Numbered from the stretch's first letter, positions 9,001 to 16,469 are shown. The stretch is 35,051 nucleotides of DNA from UMGS1649 sp045637095 (GCA_045637095.1 JAZTYX010000062.1:1-35051), one strand, 5' to 3'. Numbers and translations: made by a program. Notes: generated by a model not told the origin, from the letters alone.

Positions 9001-9569
9001 AACCATTCCTCTTTATTTGTTGCATTACACATAGCCTTGTGAAGCTTAAACAACATCTCCACTAGCATTTCTTCATTTCCTAACATATCTAATATGTCTG
9101 TAAATGTATCTGATGCGGATGTATATTCTTCTTCTAAAACTTCTTCTATTGCTTCGTAAAGCATTAATGTTGCTTTTGTTTCTTCTACAGTTTGTACATT
9201 TGGATCTATACCTAAACTATAGAAATTATTACGAATAGTACTTAGACAGAAAGAGTGTATTGTTGATACATCCGAAGCAGGAACAGCAGATATTTGTTTT
9301 GCTATTCTTTTTGCATTTTCTTTATCTCCAGCTTTCAAATATTCTTCTTTTATATCGTAAAGCTTTTTAACAATACGTTCTTTAAGTTCAGATGCAGCAG
9401 CATTTGTAAATGTTAATATTAACATTTTAGAAATGTCTTTTCCTGATTTAATACTATCTACTATTCTTTCTACGACAACAAAAGTCTTACCACTTCCAGC
9501 CGAAGCTGAAACTAGTAGACTTTTATTTTTAGTAGTAATTATTAATTTTTGCGAATTTGTTAGTTCCAT
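6006..9569 (-). CDS. addA: ATP-dependent helicase/nuclease subunit A
   Basis: AddA is the UvrD-type helicase plus nuclease subunit of AddAB, which processes double-strand ends for recombination in Firmicutes. The 1187-aa length fits. Visible motifs: Walker A SASAGSGKT (21-29), Ia LTFTNAAASELKERI, II YIDEYQDTSDIQE, IV VGDVKQSIYGFR, V MTMHKSKGLEFPVVF, VI LLYVAFTRAKEKLII. A C-terminal RecB-type nuclease domain follows: GVIDMY, then IDFKTDS and QLEVYRRAI. Catalytic residues look intact. GGGAG precedes the ATG; rbgA ends 11 bases upstream. The partner addB, usually adjacent, is not in this window, and its place upstream is taken by rbgA. Translation is likely coupled to the radical SAM gene downstream. 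Confidence 0.95.
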   Translation of the reverse strand: MELTNSQKLIITTKNKSLLVSASAGSGKTFVVVERIVDSIKSGKDISKMLILTFTNAAASELKERIVKKLYDIKEEYLKAGDKENAKRIAKQISAVPASDVSTIHSFCLSTIRNNFYSLGIDPNVQTVEETKATLMLYEAIEEVLEEEYTSASDTFTDILDMLGNEEMLVEMLFKLHKAMCNATNKEEWLNNITKTYSVSSETVKDLIEIDFGHEVVKSIKNTLEIEIMNLERVIDKLDSVSDFETRKEALENILAIVKRAYMKETFDEIYAMRDELTSLPQLPRKSVPDEELKKEVSAVRNSCAKKLKNIVTKLIYKDSKGILEELNASLIYANWYKDIIKRVDEKYSLAKHEKALIDFSDYEHLTLEALENEQTRKKYIEKFDEIYIDEYQDTSDIQETILMSIAKENNVIMVGDVKQSIYGFRNAAPELFSAKYARLEEIEYEGDKEELNEAKILLAQNFRSRKEVIDSTNEVFGKLMSETFGGASYGKKEELVLGAAYPLDEGYKAELHIVEKDTDEEVYDAEAEDDEQAEDVVTDLSSLELEAGAIVNRIRELMAGDFKVYDLKKEEYRKCEYKDIVILMSKVEKTASIVQNVLSKAGIPTYTDAKTGFYKSDEISLIISFLKILNNIEDDISLASVLYSIIGKFNLDELVKIRKGNTKYSLYGSLNKYLEQDKKEQEISDKITSFLELIDRFRRYVKTYPLATVLLKLYDETGIYEAMRFEKAGTMKCANLDAFVNIIADYEKAENVTSLYLVLKYLDTLKKKESAGDSPKMLGENENVVRIMTMHKSKGLEFPVVFIANTTSKYNELDLGDKILTSNTLGIGLDILDKSTGVMYPSIIKQVIKQNTRNRLRSEALRLLYVAFTRAKEKLIITGIVNKTLDHYCEKMLFVDGKVPDSVAFEHNCHLKCILQAVYEKAKHIDIKRYNVKMVMPKDDDEKIDRKFSKLDEFKAKVEELGITENREEKERLKEKLLYTYSHEIDVEQKYTATKLSDKENGVYMLSELKPLVLETEVTGASYGTFMHSVIEHLDYTNVTKDSIKELMHVLVKEMGIEGRINIPRAIEQIHKLYTTFLKDLITGAKRVEHELEFVFENDLKDIDGLEPLKAPSLIQGVIDMYIETKDDKCVIIDFKTDSVKEDKELIDRYKIQLEVYRRAINVCYNKEVDEVYIYSFALNKMVKVK

Positions 9570-9580
9570 ATATCTCCCTT

Positions 9581-10462
9581 TTACTCAAGGCTTATCTTGC
9601 CAAGTTTTCCGTTTCTATAATCTTCTATTACTATTCTTGATGCTTTTAATAGGTCAACCGCATCGCCTTTAAGAAGAGCACCTCTTTTTCTTCCTATTAA
9701 TTCTAGTATTTCAAATGATCTTAGAGATTCTATTTCTTCTCCTAAACCATATCTATCTTTAAGGCACGCTGTATATAGCTTATTTGCCATAAGTATATCT
9801 ATTAATTCTACTGCTAAAACTTCCATATCTAAAATGTCATCTTTTATTGTTCCTGCAATAGCTAATCTATATGCTTTGCCATCTTGTGCAATAGATTTAG
9901 CAAGAAGACCTGGTGTATCCATAAGTTCAATATCTTTACCAACTCTAATCCATTGTTTTTGTTTAGTTACACCTGGTTTATTTCCAACTTCTGCAGATTT
10001 CTTTCCAGATACTCTGTTTATTAATGAAGATTTACCAACGTTAGGTATACCAACTACAAGTACACGATACACTTTCTTTAACATTTTGTATGATGCACTT
10101 GTTTTATTTCCATACTTAACTTTTTCACCTATTTCTCTTATTCTTTTAGTTAGAGTGTCTATTCCCTCTCCACTTAAAGAATTAGTTCTTACTGTATAGC
10201 AACCATTCTTTTGGTATCTAGCTTCTGCTTCTTTTAGTTTTATAGGATCTGCTAAATCTGATTTATTAAACACCATAAGAACTGTTTTTGCTTTTATTAT
10301 TTCATATACATCTTGGTTTAATGATGCATATGGAGTTCTAGCATCAAGAATAACTGCAGCTATATCTATTAGCTTTAAGTCTTCTTTCATTTCTCTTAAA
10401 GTTTTAGCCATATGCCCTGGATACCAGTTAATATTTACTATTTGTTTGTTTTCTTCACTCAT
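9581..10462 (-). CDS. rbgA: Ribosome biogenesis GTPase RbgA (YlqF)
   Basis: RbgA is a circularly permuted GTPase needed for late assembly of the 50S subunit. The product opens with NWYPGHMAKT, then has the permuted order: G4 NKSD (about 60-75), G1 GIPNVGKSS, G3 DTPG, with the C-terminal ANTAR-like helical region after about residue 210. I chose the ATG at 10460-10462 (293 aa), which has GTGGGTG upstream; the frame continues four codons to a GTG at 10474, directly behind the NUDIX stop. It sits between the NUDIX gene and addA in the dxs operon. Identity is secure; the exact start is less so. Confidence 0.93.
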   Translation of the reverse strand: MSEENKQIVNINWYPGHMAKTLREMKEDLKLIDIAAVILDARTPYASLNQDVYEIIKAKTVLMVFNKSDLADPIKLKEAEARYQKNGCYTVRTNSLSGEGIDTLTKRIREIGEKVKYGNKTSASYKMLKKVYRVLVVGIPNVGKSSLINRVSGKKSAEVGNKPGVTKQKQWIRVGKDIELMDTPGLLAKSIAQDGKAYRLAIAGTIKDDILDMEVLAVELIDILMANKLYTACLKDRYGLGEEIESLRSFEILELIGRKRGALLKGDAVDLLKASRIVIEDYRNGKLGKISLE

Positions 10463-10475
10463 TTTTACACCCACT

Positions 10476-10934
10476 TTATACTAATTTCTTTTCATTATCT
10501 ACATCTATTACACTAAATTTTATACCATTTAGATTATTATTAATAGCTTCTATCTCAAAATCTATCATATCCTGCGGAAGATTGTTAATATCTGCCCATA
10601 CTAATTCCGAACATTTTTCCGGTTCGCTAATTTGTATTTCTCCGTTATATCCATTAATTTCAAAGTATATATCAAAATATGGCATAAGAGATTTATTGCG
10701 TCTATTTGCTACAAATGTATCTATAATATTTGTTCTAGTTATTTTTATACTCAATTCTTCTCTTGCTTCACGTATAACAGCATCATAGGCATTTTCGCCT
10801 TCATCTATATGACCTGCTGGTAATGCTAAGAAGCCTGGCCATAATTTTGTACCTTGTCTTCTTTGAAGTAGTATTTCACCATTGCTATTCTTTATTATTA
10901 AATATACTGCAGATAAAAATTTCTCTTTTTCCAT
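10476..10934 (-). CDS. NUDIX hydrolase
   Basis: The 152-aa protein carries a complete NUDIX box: Gly-x5-Glu-x7-Arg-Glu-x2-Glu-Glu around residues 41-63 (GHIDEGE, then REAREEL). NUDIX enzymes hydrolyse nucleoside diphosphates linked to another group, and members of this size often clean up oxidised or non-canonical nucleotides; the substrate cannot be told here. N-terminal strand SAVYLIIKNSNGEILLQRR fits the fold. GGAGAAGTT precedes the ATG. It follows the EamA transporter gene by 14 bases and runs into rbgA, inside the dxs operon. The nearby MazG-like gene makes nucleotide sanitation a plausible shared theme, which is inference. Confidence 0.9.
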   Translation of the reverse strand: MEKEKFLSAVYLIIKNSNGEILLQRRQGTKLWPGFLALPAGHIDEGENAYDAVIREAREELSIKITRTNIIDTFVANRRNKSLMPYFDIYFEINGYNGEIQISEPEKCSELVWADINNLPQDMIDFEIEAINNNLNGIKFSVIDVDNEKKLV

Positions 10935-10948
10935 AACTTCTCCTTATA

Positions 10949-11845
10949 CTAACTGTTTATTCCTTCGCTTATTCCAAGAATTATTATTCCAAGTAATACA
11001 ATTGCTACTGCAAAATATTCTTTCTTCTTTAGTTTCTCTTTTAAGAATATATGTGCTAACACTAGTGAACCAACACTATACATAGATATTATTGGTATTG
11101 CTAATGTTGAGTTTTTAGCTACTGCAAACACATAGAAAAATTGTCCTGCAGTTTCAAATATTGATGCTAAAAATCTATCTTTTTCTTCTAATACTACTAA
11201 CTTCTCTTTCTTTATAAAAGTTAAGTATATTAAAGATATTGTTCCGTATATTAAAAATGTATATTCGTATGCAATAAGTGCAACATCTTCAGATATTAAA
11301 GATAGCTTGTCTAAATATATAGCATCTAAAAAAGTTCCTGAACCATCTAAAATACAATACATTAGCGGAAATACTATTGCTAGTATTCCTGCTATTTTCT
11401 TTAGGTTAATTTTTACTTTCTTTTCTGCTTTATGTTCTATTACAGATAGTGTTACTATACCTATTGCTATTACTATTATTCCAATCATATCTAAAGTAGC
11501 TAACGGCTCTTTAAATATTAATAGAAGTAATAGCGCTGTAATTACACCAGAACAATTTTGTATTGGAGATGAAATAGATAACTCTAAATATTTAAGTCCT
11601 TTATATCCTATTATCATAGAAGATATGTAGAAAAAGGATACTGGCAAATATTTAACTATATCTAATATATTAAACTTTACTCCATTAAATATTATATATC
11701 CTGTCGCATGTATCCCCATCACAAGACCAACCATTACACCAGTCTTTAAATGACTATATTTATCTTTTTCATCTGCTCCTTTTTTATAGAACAAATCTGC
11801 TAGTGCCCAAAATATTAATGTTGTTATTGCATACACAAACCACAT
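10949..11845 (-). CDS. EamA/DMT-family transporter
   Basis: This 298-aa protein has about ten hydrophobic segments arranged as two five-helix halves, typical of the drug/metabolite transporter superfamily with EamA repeats. Recognisable stretches are the opening helix FVYAITTLIFWALADLFYKK, the LELSISSPIQNCSGVITALL helix, and the closing repeat STLAIPIISMYSVGSLVLAHIF followed by LKEKLKKKEYFAVAIVLLG. The inner-membrane location is clear; the substrate is not. AAGGGGAAATAAT precedes the ATG. It lies between the 137-aa unknown and the NUDIX gene in the dxs operon. Confidence 0.85.
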   Translation of the reverse strand: MWFVYAITTLIFWALADLFYKKGADEKDKYSHLKTGVMVGLVMGIHATGYIIFNGVKFNILDIVKYLPVSFFYISSMIIGYKGLKYLELSISSPIQNCSGVITALLLLLIFKEPLATLDMIGIIVIAIGIVTLSVIEHKAEKKVKINLKKIAGILAIVFPLMYCILDGSGTFLDAIYLDKLSLISEDVALIAYEYTFLIYGTISLIYLTFIKKEKLVVLEEKDRFLASIFETAGQFFYVFAVAKNSTLAIPIISMYSVGSLVLAHIFLKEKLKKKEYFAVAIVLLGIIILGISEGINS

Positions 11846-11864
11846 ATTATTTCCCCTTATTATT

Positions 11865-12278
11865 CTAATAATCTGTAACTACATAATACCAATTATCTTT
11901 TAATTTTTCTATACTGATTATTGGATGTCCAGTTTCATTTGCTTTAATAAGCTCTTCGCCTCCTGTAGAATATATTAATTCTTTCGAACCAGACTGCATT
12001 CCCCTTAACACCCAAAACGAAATTACTTGCCCTTCGCTATCATTTTGGTAGATATATATCCATCCGTCCTGTGATAACTTTTTGTATTGTTCTGGCATAA
12101 TACAATTACCTAGTTTATCCGGAACCAATTCATTTTCTTTAACCATTCGTATTATTTCTAGTCTATCTTGTTCATATTCCTCAAATTTCATATCATAATT
12201 CATAAACAAATTAAACACTACGCAAGCCAATATCAACAAAAGTATTATGCATAAAACCAAATATATTTGTTTTTTCAT
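11865..12278 (-). CDS. Membrane-anchored protein of unknown function
   Basis: I do not recognise this 137-aa protein. It has one N-terminal hydrophobic segment (about residues 5-26, YLVLCIILLLILACVVFNLF) after two lysines, either an uncleaved signal anchor or a signal peptide. A globular part rich in aromatic and acidic residues follows and is predicted outside the membrane. The later part (SFWVLRGMQSGSKELIYSTG, then GHPIISIEKLKDNWYYV) looks like beta strands. AAGGAGAAATA precedes the ATG, and it fits tightly in the operon, nine bases after the GNAT-like gene stop. No catalytic motif is visible. Confidence 0.7.
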   Translation of the reverse strand: MKKQIYLVLCIILLLILACVVFNLFMNYDMKFEEYEQDRLEIIRMVKENELVPDKLGNCIMPEQYKKLSQDGWIYIYQNDSEGQVISFWVLRGMQSGSKELIYSTGGEELIKANETGHPIISIEKLKDNWYYVVTDY

Positions 12279-12287
12279 TATTTCTCC

Positions 12288-12785
12288 TTATATTCTCTTT
12301 ATTAAAGCTGTTGCCATACCTCTATCGCTTTCGTACTCATGTACTACTTCATATCCGTTCTTTAACATATTGTTTATTGAGTATACATTTTCACTTTGTG
12401 CTTTTGTATATATGTATTGTTTACCTATGCTTTTAGCATACTCATCTAATACTTTCATCATTTCTCTTTGGAATCCATTTCCAACATAATCTTTACTTAC
12501 CATTATTGGTCCTAAAGATCCAACTATGCTTTCATCGTGTTCTACGTTGTGCTTTGTAAGTGTTTTATTCTTTACGGGCATATAAAACATTGAGCATACT
12601 GGTGTAGTACCATCGTAGTACATAAATATTTTTCCACCTGCACTTAGTACATCTTCTATTTCTTCACTTGTAAATGTTCCAAGCCATTCTTTATGTTCCA
12701 TGTTATCTCTAACATAAGAATATAGCCATAGATATTCATCTAAATTTACGTTTTCACTTACACATTTTAATTCTGTAAATTTCAT
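12288..12785 (-). CDS. GNAT-family N-acetyltransferase
   Basis: The product is 165 aa from the ATG at 12783-12785, which has AGAGGTG six bases upstream; the frame extends to a GTG at 12794, which I did not choose. The central block GSLGPIMVSKDYVGNGFQREMM has the strand-loop-helix shape of the acetyl-CoA binding motif of GNAT proteins, with a Gly-rich turn (VGNGFQ) where family members have Q/R-x-x-G-x-G/A. The next helix and IYTKAQSENVYSINNMLKNGYE match the usual motif B region. Substrate unknown. It lies between the MazG-like gene and the 137-aa unknown in the dxs operon. Confidence 0.75.
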   Translation of the reverse strand: MKFTELKCVSENVNLDEYLWLYSYVRDNMEHKEWLGTFTSEEIEDVLSAGGKIFMYYDGTTPVCSMFYMPVKNKTLTKHNVEHDESIVGSLGPIMVSKDYVGNGFQREMMKVLDEYAKSIGKQYIYTKAQSENVYSINNMLKNGYEVVHEYESDRGMATALIKRI

Positions 12786-12797
12786 ATACAACACCTC

Positions 12798-13109
12798 TTA
12801 TTCTACACCTTCTAGATATATTTTATCTTTGAAAGCACCTCTTTTTTCTTGCTTTTTAGCTTTAACACTTAATACATCCTCAAGTGTTTTATTCTCCACA
12901 CTCGCCAACGCTTCCATTACTTCTAACATATCTGCAAGTTCTTCTATTCTAGAATCTCCAGTTGCATCTAATACTTCTAAATATTCTTCATGAAGCTTCT
13001 TTTCTAACTCCTCTTTGTATTCTGCATCAGATAGTATTCTAGTAATTGGAGTTTCGCCTTTAGATAATATTATTTCAGGTATTCTATCTCTAACTAATTT
13101 CTTATACAT
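12798..13109 (-). CDS. MazG-like nucleoside triphosphate pyrophosphohydrolase
   Basis: The 103-aa protein starts MYKKLVRDRIPEII, the opening of a well-known small family often labelled phosphoribosyl-ATP pyrophosphohydrolase-like. It has the all-helical MazG metal site: EEYLEV followed after about 15 residues by EELADMLEVMEAL, giving the Glu-x2-Glu and Glu-x2-Asp pairs that bind magnesium. Such enzymes convert (d)NTPs to monophosphates and pyrophosphate. Length is right for the single-domain form. AGGAGTAGAAT precedes the ATG. The neighbours are the DUF5662-like and GNAT-like genes. It is unlikely to be HisE because no his gene is near. Confidence 0.85.
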   Translation of the reverse strand: MYKKLVRDRIPEIILSKGETPITRILSDAEYKEELEKKLHEEYLEVLDATGDSRIEELADMLEVMEALASVENKTLEDVLSVKAKKQEKRGAFKDKIYLEGVE

Positions 13110-13118
13110 ATTCTACTC

Positions 13119-13601
13119 CTAATTAAACATTAAATCTATGTAATCTTTCATTTCAGATTTGATAGTATCAATATCTACATTACTTAAACTTAAAGCATAT
13201 TCTTTTACATCTGCTTCATCTGGAAGTGATGGTTTATCTATTCCCATTTCTTTAAGTATTGGTAGAATATGTTGTTCCATTTCTGGATAATATTTATATA
13301 ACGTGACATAAGCATTAAGTGGTTTATCTGGTTTAGTGTATCTTGCACTTTCCCAATCTAAAACCATTTCTACATAATCTAAATATGTTTTATCTAATTC
13401 ATTTTCGTGATGTGGCATTAATGATCTATGTACACTATGTACATCTTTTTTAGCATAGAATAGATAAGTAAACAACTTGTCCATATCATGTGCTTTTAAT
13501 TGTTCCAATAACTCTGTATTATTCTTAAAATATTTCTCTGCAAGAAAGGTTACTACTTTTCTATGTTTATATGTATATTCTATATATTCTCTATTTTTCA
13601 T
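13119..13601 (-). CDS. DUF5662-like protein
   Basis: This 160-aa cytoplasmic protein appears to belong to the DUF5662 group, judged from remembered features: an N-terminal helix (YKHRKVVTFLAEKYF), HDMDKLFTYLFYAK with an HD-type pair, the HRSLMPHHENE segment, and DWESARYTKPDKPLNAY. The conserved His/Asp residues suggest a metal-binding helical bundle like HD-domain enzymes, but no activity is known to me. GGAGGTGTATT precedes the ATG. It follows dxs by 35 bases and precedes the MazG-like gene by nine. The DUF name is moderately sure; the gene itself is very sure. Confidence 0.75.
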   Translation of the reverse strand: MKNREYIEYTYKHRKVVTFLAEKYFKNNTELLEQLKAHDMDKLFTYLFYAKKDVHSVHRSLMPHHENELDKTYLDYVEMVLDWESARYTKPDKPLNAYVTLYKYYPEMEQHILPILKEMGIDKPSLPDEADVKEYALSLSNVDIDTIKSEMKDYIDLMFN

Positions 13602-13636
13602 AATACACCTCCATATATTACTTATATTTTATTAAT

Positions 13637-15487
13637 TTATTTTTCTTCATCAAAAAATTCTTTAATATTATTTACTACTGTTTCTAAATCTAGATTTACT
13701 ATCTTCTTTAATTCGTTAATCTTTCCGTGTTCTACAAACGCGTTATCTATTCCTGTAATTCTAACTTTATTTGTAGCCTCAAGATGATTAAAGTATTCTA
13801 GTATATTTGTTCCTAAACTGTTTGTTTTAATATTTGTTTCATAAACATATATATTGTGATTTTCTTTCGCAAGTTCTTTAAGTACAACTTTATCTATTGG
13901 CTTAATGTATCTTGCATTAACTATATTTATATTTTCATCTTTTAACATTTCACTTAACTTAGCTACATCTGTACCATAACTAATTACAGTATTTGTACAA
14001 CCATCTATTTTTCTTAAGTACTCCCAAGTGCCAACTTTTATTTCCTTAAACTCTGTTTTTTCATACTCAAGATTACCTCTTTCATATCTTATACAGAATG
14101 GTTTTTCTTGTTTATACATACCTGTGTACAACAGATTACGTATTTCTTCGTTATCTTTACCCATACATATTACCATATTAGGTATGCTGTTTAGGAAACT
14201 TATATCGAAAACACCGTGATGAGTATCCCCATCTTCACCAACAAGACCGGCTCTATCTATTCCAATTACTACGTGTGCATTCATTCTGGCTATATCATGA
14301 TTTATGTTATCATAGGCACGTTGCAAGAATGATGAGTATATTGGTAAGAATACTCTCTTGTTGTTTAACGCTATTGCACAGGCAAGTGTTGTAGCAAAGG
14401 ATTCTGTTATTCCAGTATCTATACTTCTTTCAGGGAAATCCTCAAATATTTTCTCTAGCTTGCTTCCTGTTATCATAGCAGGAGTAATTGCAACTAAATC
14501 TTTATCTTGTTCCATAAATTCATGAACCGTGTTACTTACAAGTTCACTAATACTTGTAACATCACTTTTATTTATCTCTCCAGTTTCGGCATCAAACTTA
14601 CCGACACCATGCCAATTACTACAGTTTTCTTCTGCTGGCTTGTACCCTTTACCTTTTACAGTTTTAACATGTACTAGTATAGTTTCTTTTGACTCCTTAG
14701 CCTTCTTAAACGCCTTTTTAAGCTCTTTTATATCATGTCCATCTATTGGTCCTAGGTAATCTATATTAAGGCTTGTAAATAGATTATCGTTTAATCTATC
14801 CTTAATTCTTTCTTTAACTTCTTTTGTTGCTCTATATATTTTAGTACCAAGCTTTGTTTTAAGAAGTAACTTCTTATATCCCGTTTTAGCAACTCCATAA
14901 GATTTGCTAAGTCTAATGTTTTTTAAGAACTCACTCATTCCACCTACATTTTTAGAGATAGACATTTCGTTATCGTTTAAGATGATTATTATCTTAGACT
15001 TAATGTTTCCTATATTATTCAACGCTTCAAATGCAAGTCCTCCTGTTAAAGAACCATCTCCAATTATAGCTATTACTTCATTATTCTCATTATCTAAATC
15101 TCTAGCATATGCAAATCCTAAAGCCGCTGCAATAGAAGTAGATGAATGTCCTGCTTCAAACGGATCGTGTATGCTCTCTTTTCTTTTTTGGTAACCAGAT
15201 ATACTATCTAGTTTTCTTAGGGTATCAAATTTGTTTGCACGCCCAGTAAGTATTTTATGTGTGTAACATTGGTGCCCTACATCAAATATTATTTTATCTT
15301 TTGGCGAATCAAAAACTGAATGAAGTGCAACAGTTAATTCTACCGCCCCAAGATTACTTGCTAAATGCCCTCCTGTTTTAGAGACATTAGCAATAATATA
15401 TTCACGTATTGACTCACTTAATTTGCTTAATTCTTTATTATCTAAATCTTTCAAAAACTCTGGTCCAGATATATTTTTAATGTCCAT
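13637..15487 (-). CDS. dxs: 1-deoxy-D-xylulose-5-phosphate synthase
   Basis: Dxs condenses pyruvate and glyceraldehyde 3-phosphate, using thiamine diphosphate, in the first step of the methylerythritol phosphate route to isoprenoids. The 616-aa length fits. Motifs: HLASNLGAVELTVALH, the FDVGHQCYTHKILTGR segment, the thiamine diphosphate motif GDGSLTGG to LNDNEMSIS, DYLGPIDGHD, and the transketolase-like middle with DTGITE and GLVGEDGDTHHGVFD. AAGGAGAAATA precedes the ATG. It is the first gene of the ten-gene operon ending at 5118, with a promoter at 15548-15576. Identity is secure. Confidence 0.96.
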   Translation of the reverse strand: MDIKNISGPEFLKDLDNKELSKLSESIREYIIANVSKTGGHLASNLGAVELTVALHSVFDSPKDKIIFDVGHQCYTHKILTGRANKFDTLRKLDSISGYQKRKESIHDPFEAGHSSTSIAAALGFAYARDLDNENNEVIAIIGDGSLTGGLAFEALNNIGNIKSKIIIILNDNEMSISKNVGGMSEFLKNIRLSKSYGVAKTGYKKLLLKTKLGTKIYRATKEVKERIKDRLNDNLFTSLNIDYLGPIDGHDIKELKKAFKKAKESKETILVHVKTVKGKGYKPAEENCSNWHGVGKFDAETGEINKSDVTSISELVSNTVHEFMEQDKDLVAITPAMITGSKLEKIFEDFPERSIDTGITESFATTLACAIALNNKRVFLPIYSSFLQRAYDNINHDIARMNAHVVIGIDRAGLVGEDGDTHHGVFDISFLNSIPNMVICMGKDNEEIRNLLYTGMYKQEKPFCIRYERGNLEYEKTEFKEIKVGTWEYLRKIDGCTNTVISYGTDVAKLSEMLKDENINIVNARYIKPIDKVVLKELAKENHNIYVYETNIKTNSLGTNILEYFNHLEATNKVRITGIDNAFVEHGKINELKKIVNLDLETVVNNIKEFFDEEK

Positions 15488-15547
15488 TATTTCTCCTTAT
15501 TTGCTGCAACTAAACTAGTATATTTTTCGTGTCTTTTATACGAGATT

Positions 15548-15576
15548 ATTATACAATATTTAAGCTACAATGTACA
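15548..15576 (-). promoter_or_regulatory. Promoter of the dxs operon
   Basis: On the minus strand, TGTACA (15571-15576) is followed after 17 bases by a perfect TATAAT (15548-15553). The -35 box is imperfect. The leader to the dxs start is about 55 bases. No other promoter-like pair was obvious up to 5118, so the ten genes may share this one. Confidence 0.7.
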
Positions 15577-15585
15577 GTAAAAAAT

Positions 15586-15614
15586 ATAAAACCTAGAGCA
15601 TATTTCTCTAGGTT
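15586..15614 (-). terminator. Terminator of dpaB
   Basis: AACCTAGAG (15590-15598) pairs with CTCTAGGTT (15606-15614) around a 7-base loop, 12 bases past the dpaB stop. On the minus strand the stem is followed by TTTATATTTTTT. It separates dpaB from the dxs promoter. Confidence 0.85.
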
Positions 15615-15626
15615 AAATCTTGTTTG

Positions 15627-16208
15627 TTATTTTATAAATAATGGTTGTATTTGTTTTCCATCAATAGCACATTTTATTGTATCTATAAGTTTAGTATAAT
15701 CGTAAACCAAAGATTTTGGTTTACTCTTTGGATTATCTTGTTCAAAAGGAATAAAATATATATTTTTTGTATTAAGAAGATTCATTAAATTTTCTCCATT
15801 TGCACCTAGTCCATCATTTGTAGATACTCCAATAACCACCGGTTTGTTATTTCTAATATGACCTTTTACAGCCATTAAAACAGGTGTGTCTGTAATACCC
15901 AGATTAAGCTTAGCCAATGTATTTCCTGTACATGGTGCAATTACAATTAAATCCACCAAGTTCTCTGGTCCAATAGGTTCAGCTTTAGATATTGTATCTA
16001 CTATCCCTTTACCAGTTTCTTTAGTTAGCAACTCTTTTATATATTGCGGATTAGAAAATCTATTAGTTTCATTTAATGTACTATATGATGCAATTGGAAG
16101 TATCTCTTTAACTCCATTATCTTTTAACATGTCTATTTCAGGTTTAATTTTAGAAAAGTTACAAAAAGAGCCAGTTATTCCTAAACCTACTTTTAAATCT
16201 TTAAGCAT
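15627..16208 (-). CDS. dpaB: Dipicolinate synthase subunit B
   Basis: DpaB (SpoVFB) is the flavoprotein-like subunit of dipicolinate synthase, made in the mother cell to supply dipicolinic acid to the spore core. The 193-aa protein starts with the flavin-binding fold GLGITGSFCNFSKI and continues with IVIAPCTGNTLAKLNLGITDTPVLMAVKGHIRNNKPVV, characteristic of this family. GGAGGTATTTT precedes the ATG. It is a single-gene unit: a sigma-K-like promoter lies 20-48 bases upstream and a terminator follows. The partner dpaA, usually directly upstream, is not present in the window; lexA is there instead. Identity is secure. Confidence 0.93.
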   Translation of the reverse strand: MLKDLKVGLGITGSFCNFSKIKPEIDMLKDNGVKEILPIASYSTLNETNRFSNPQYIKELLTKETGKGIVDTISKAEPIGPENLVDLIVIAPCTGNTLAKLNLGITDTPVLMAVKGHIRNNKPVVIGVSTNDGLGANGENLMNLLNTKNIYFIPFEQDNPKSKPKSLVYDYTKLIDTIKCAIDGKQIQPLFIK

Positions 16209-16228
16209 AAAATACCTCCGGTATACTT

Positions 16229-16256
16229 TATATTATGCAAAAAAGCTAGACATGTT
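16229..16256 (-). promoter_or_regulatory. Sigma-K-like promoter of dpaB
   Basis: On the minus strand the -10 element CATAATATA (16229-16237) fits the sigma-K consensus CATAnnnTA exactly. An AC dinucleotide (16254-16255) lies 16 bases upstream, as expected for the short sigma-K -35 element. The start site would fall about 14 bases before the dpaB ATG, just upstream of the GGAGG. The Bacillus spoVF operon is known to be sigma-K dependent, which supports the call. Confidence 0.65.
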
Positions 16257-16261
16257 AATAC

Positions 16262-16296
16262 AAAAAAGAAAAACAGAGCAAGAATGCTCTGTTTTT
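16262..16296 (-). terminator. Terminator of lexA
   Basis: AAAAACAGAGCA (16269-16280) pairs with TGCTCTGTTTTT (16285-16296) around the loop AGAA. On the minus strand the stem is followed by CTTTTTTG. It lies about 175 bases past the lexA stop, after the 34-bp repeats, and about 6 bases before the dpaB -35 region; U-runs on both sides make it possibly bidirectional. Confidence 0.85.
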
Positions 16297-16398
16297 TTCG
16301 TGCCACTTAATGGTAGGCTACTCCAATTTTTTCGTGCCACTTAATGGCAGGCTACTCCAATTTTGTTTTCCCACTTACGGCAGGGTTCTCCGCATTTT
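16297..16398. repeat. Three tandem 34-bp repeats in the lexA-dpaB gap
   Basis: Three units of 34 bases lie head to tail: 16297-16330, 16331-16364 and 16365-16398. Units 1 and 2 differ at one base only (GGTAGG versus GGCAGG). Unit 3 keeps CCACTTA, GGCAGG and TTCTCC or ACTCC but has diverged elsewhere. Unit 2 contains a small perfect palindrome, TGCCA and TGGCA around a 5-base core; unit 1 has it with one mismatch. There are no unique spacers, so it is not a CRISPR array. The region is probably in the 3' untranslated part of the lexA transcript. Role unknown. Confidence 0.85.
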
Positions 16399-16469
16399 AT
16401 ATTGAGAAAAGCATCTCAAAATAGTATATTTATTATACTCTATAATTATTCGTTTGTCAATGTTCGATT

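Noticed and set aside
9834..10199. Plus-strand frame of 121 codons inside rbgA
   Set aside because: Shadow of a secure gene; no family resemblance and no ribosome site.
15886..16344. Plus-strand frame of 152 codons over dpaB and the repeats
   Set aside because: Overlaps the secure dpaB, the sigma-K-like promoter and two terminator arms; no ribosome site.
16297..16398. CRISPR-like short repeats
   Set aside because: The units follow each other with no unique spacers, only three copies, and no cas gene is near.
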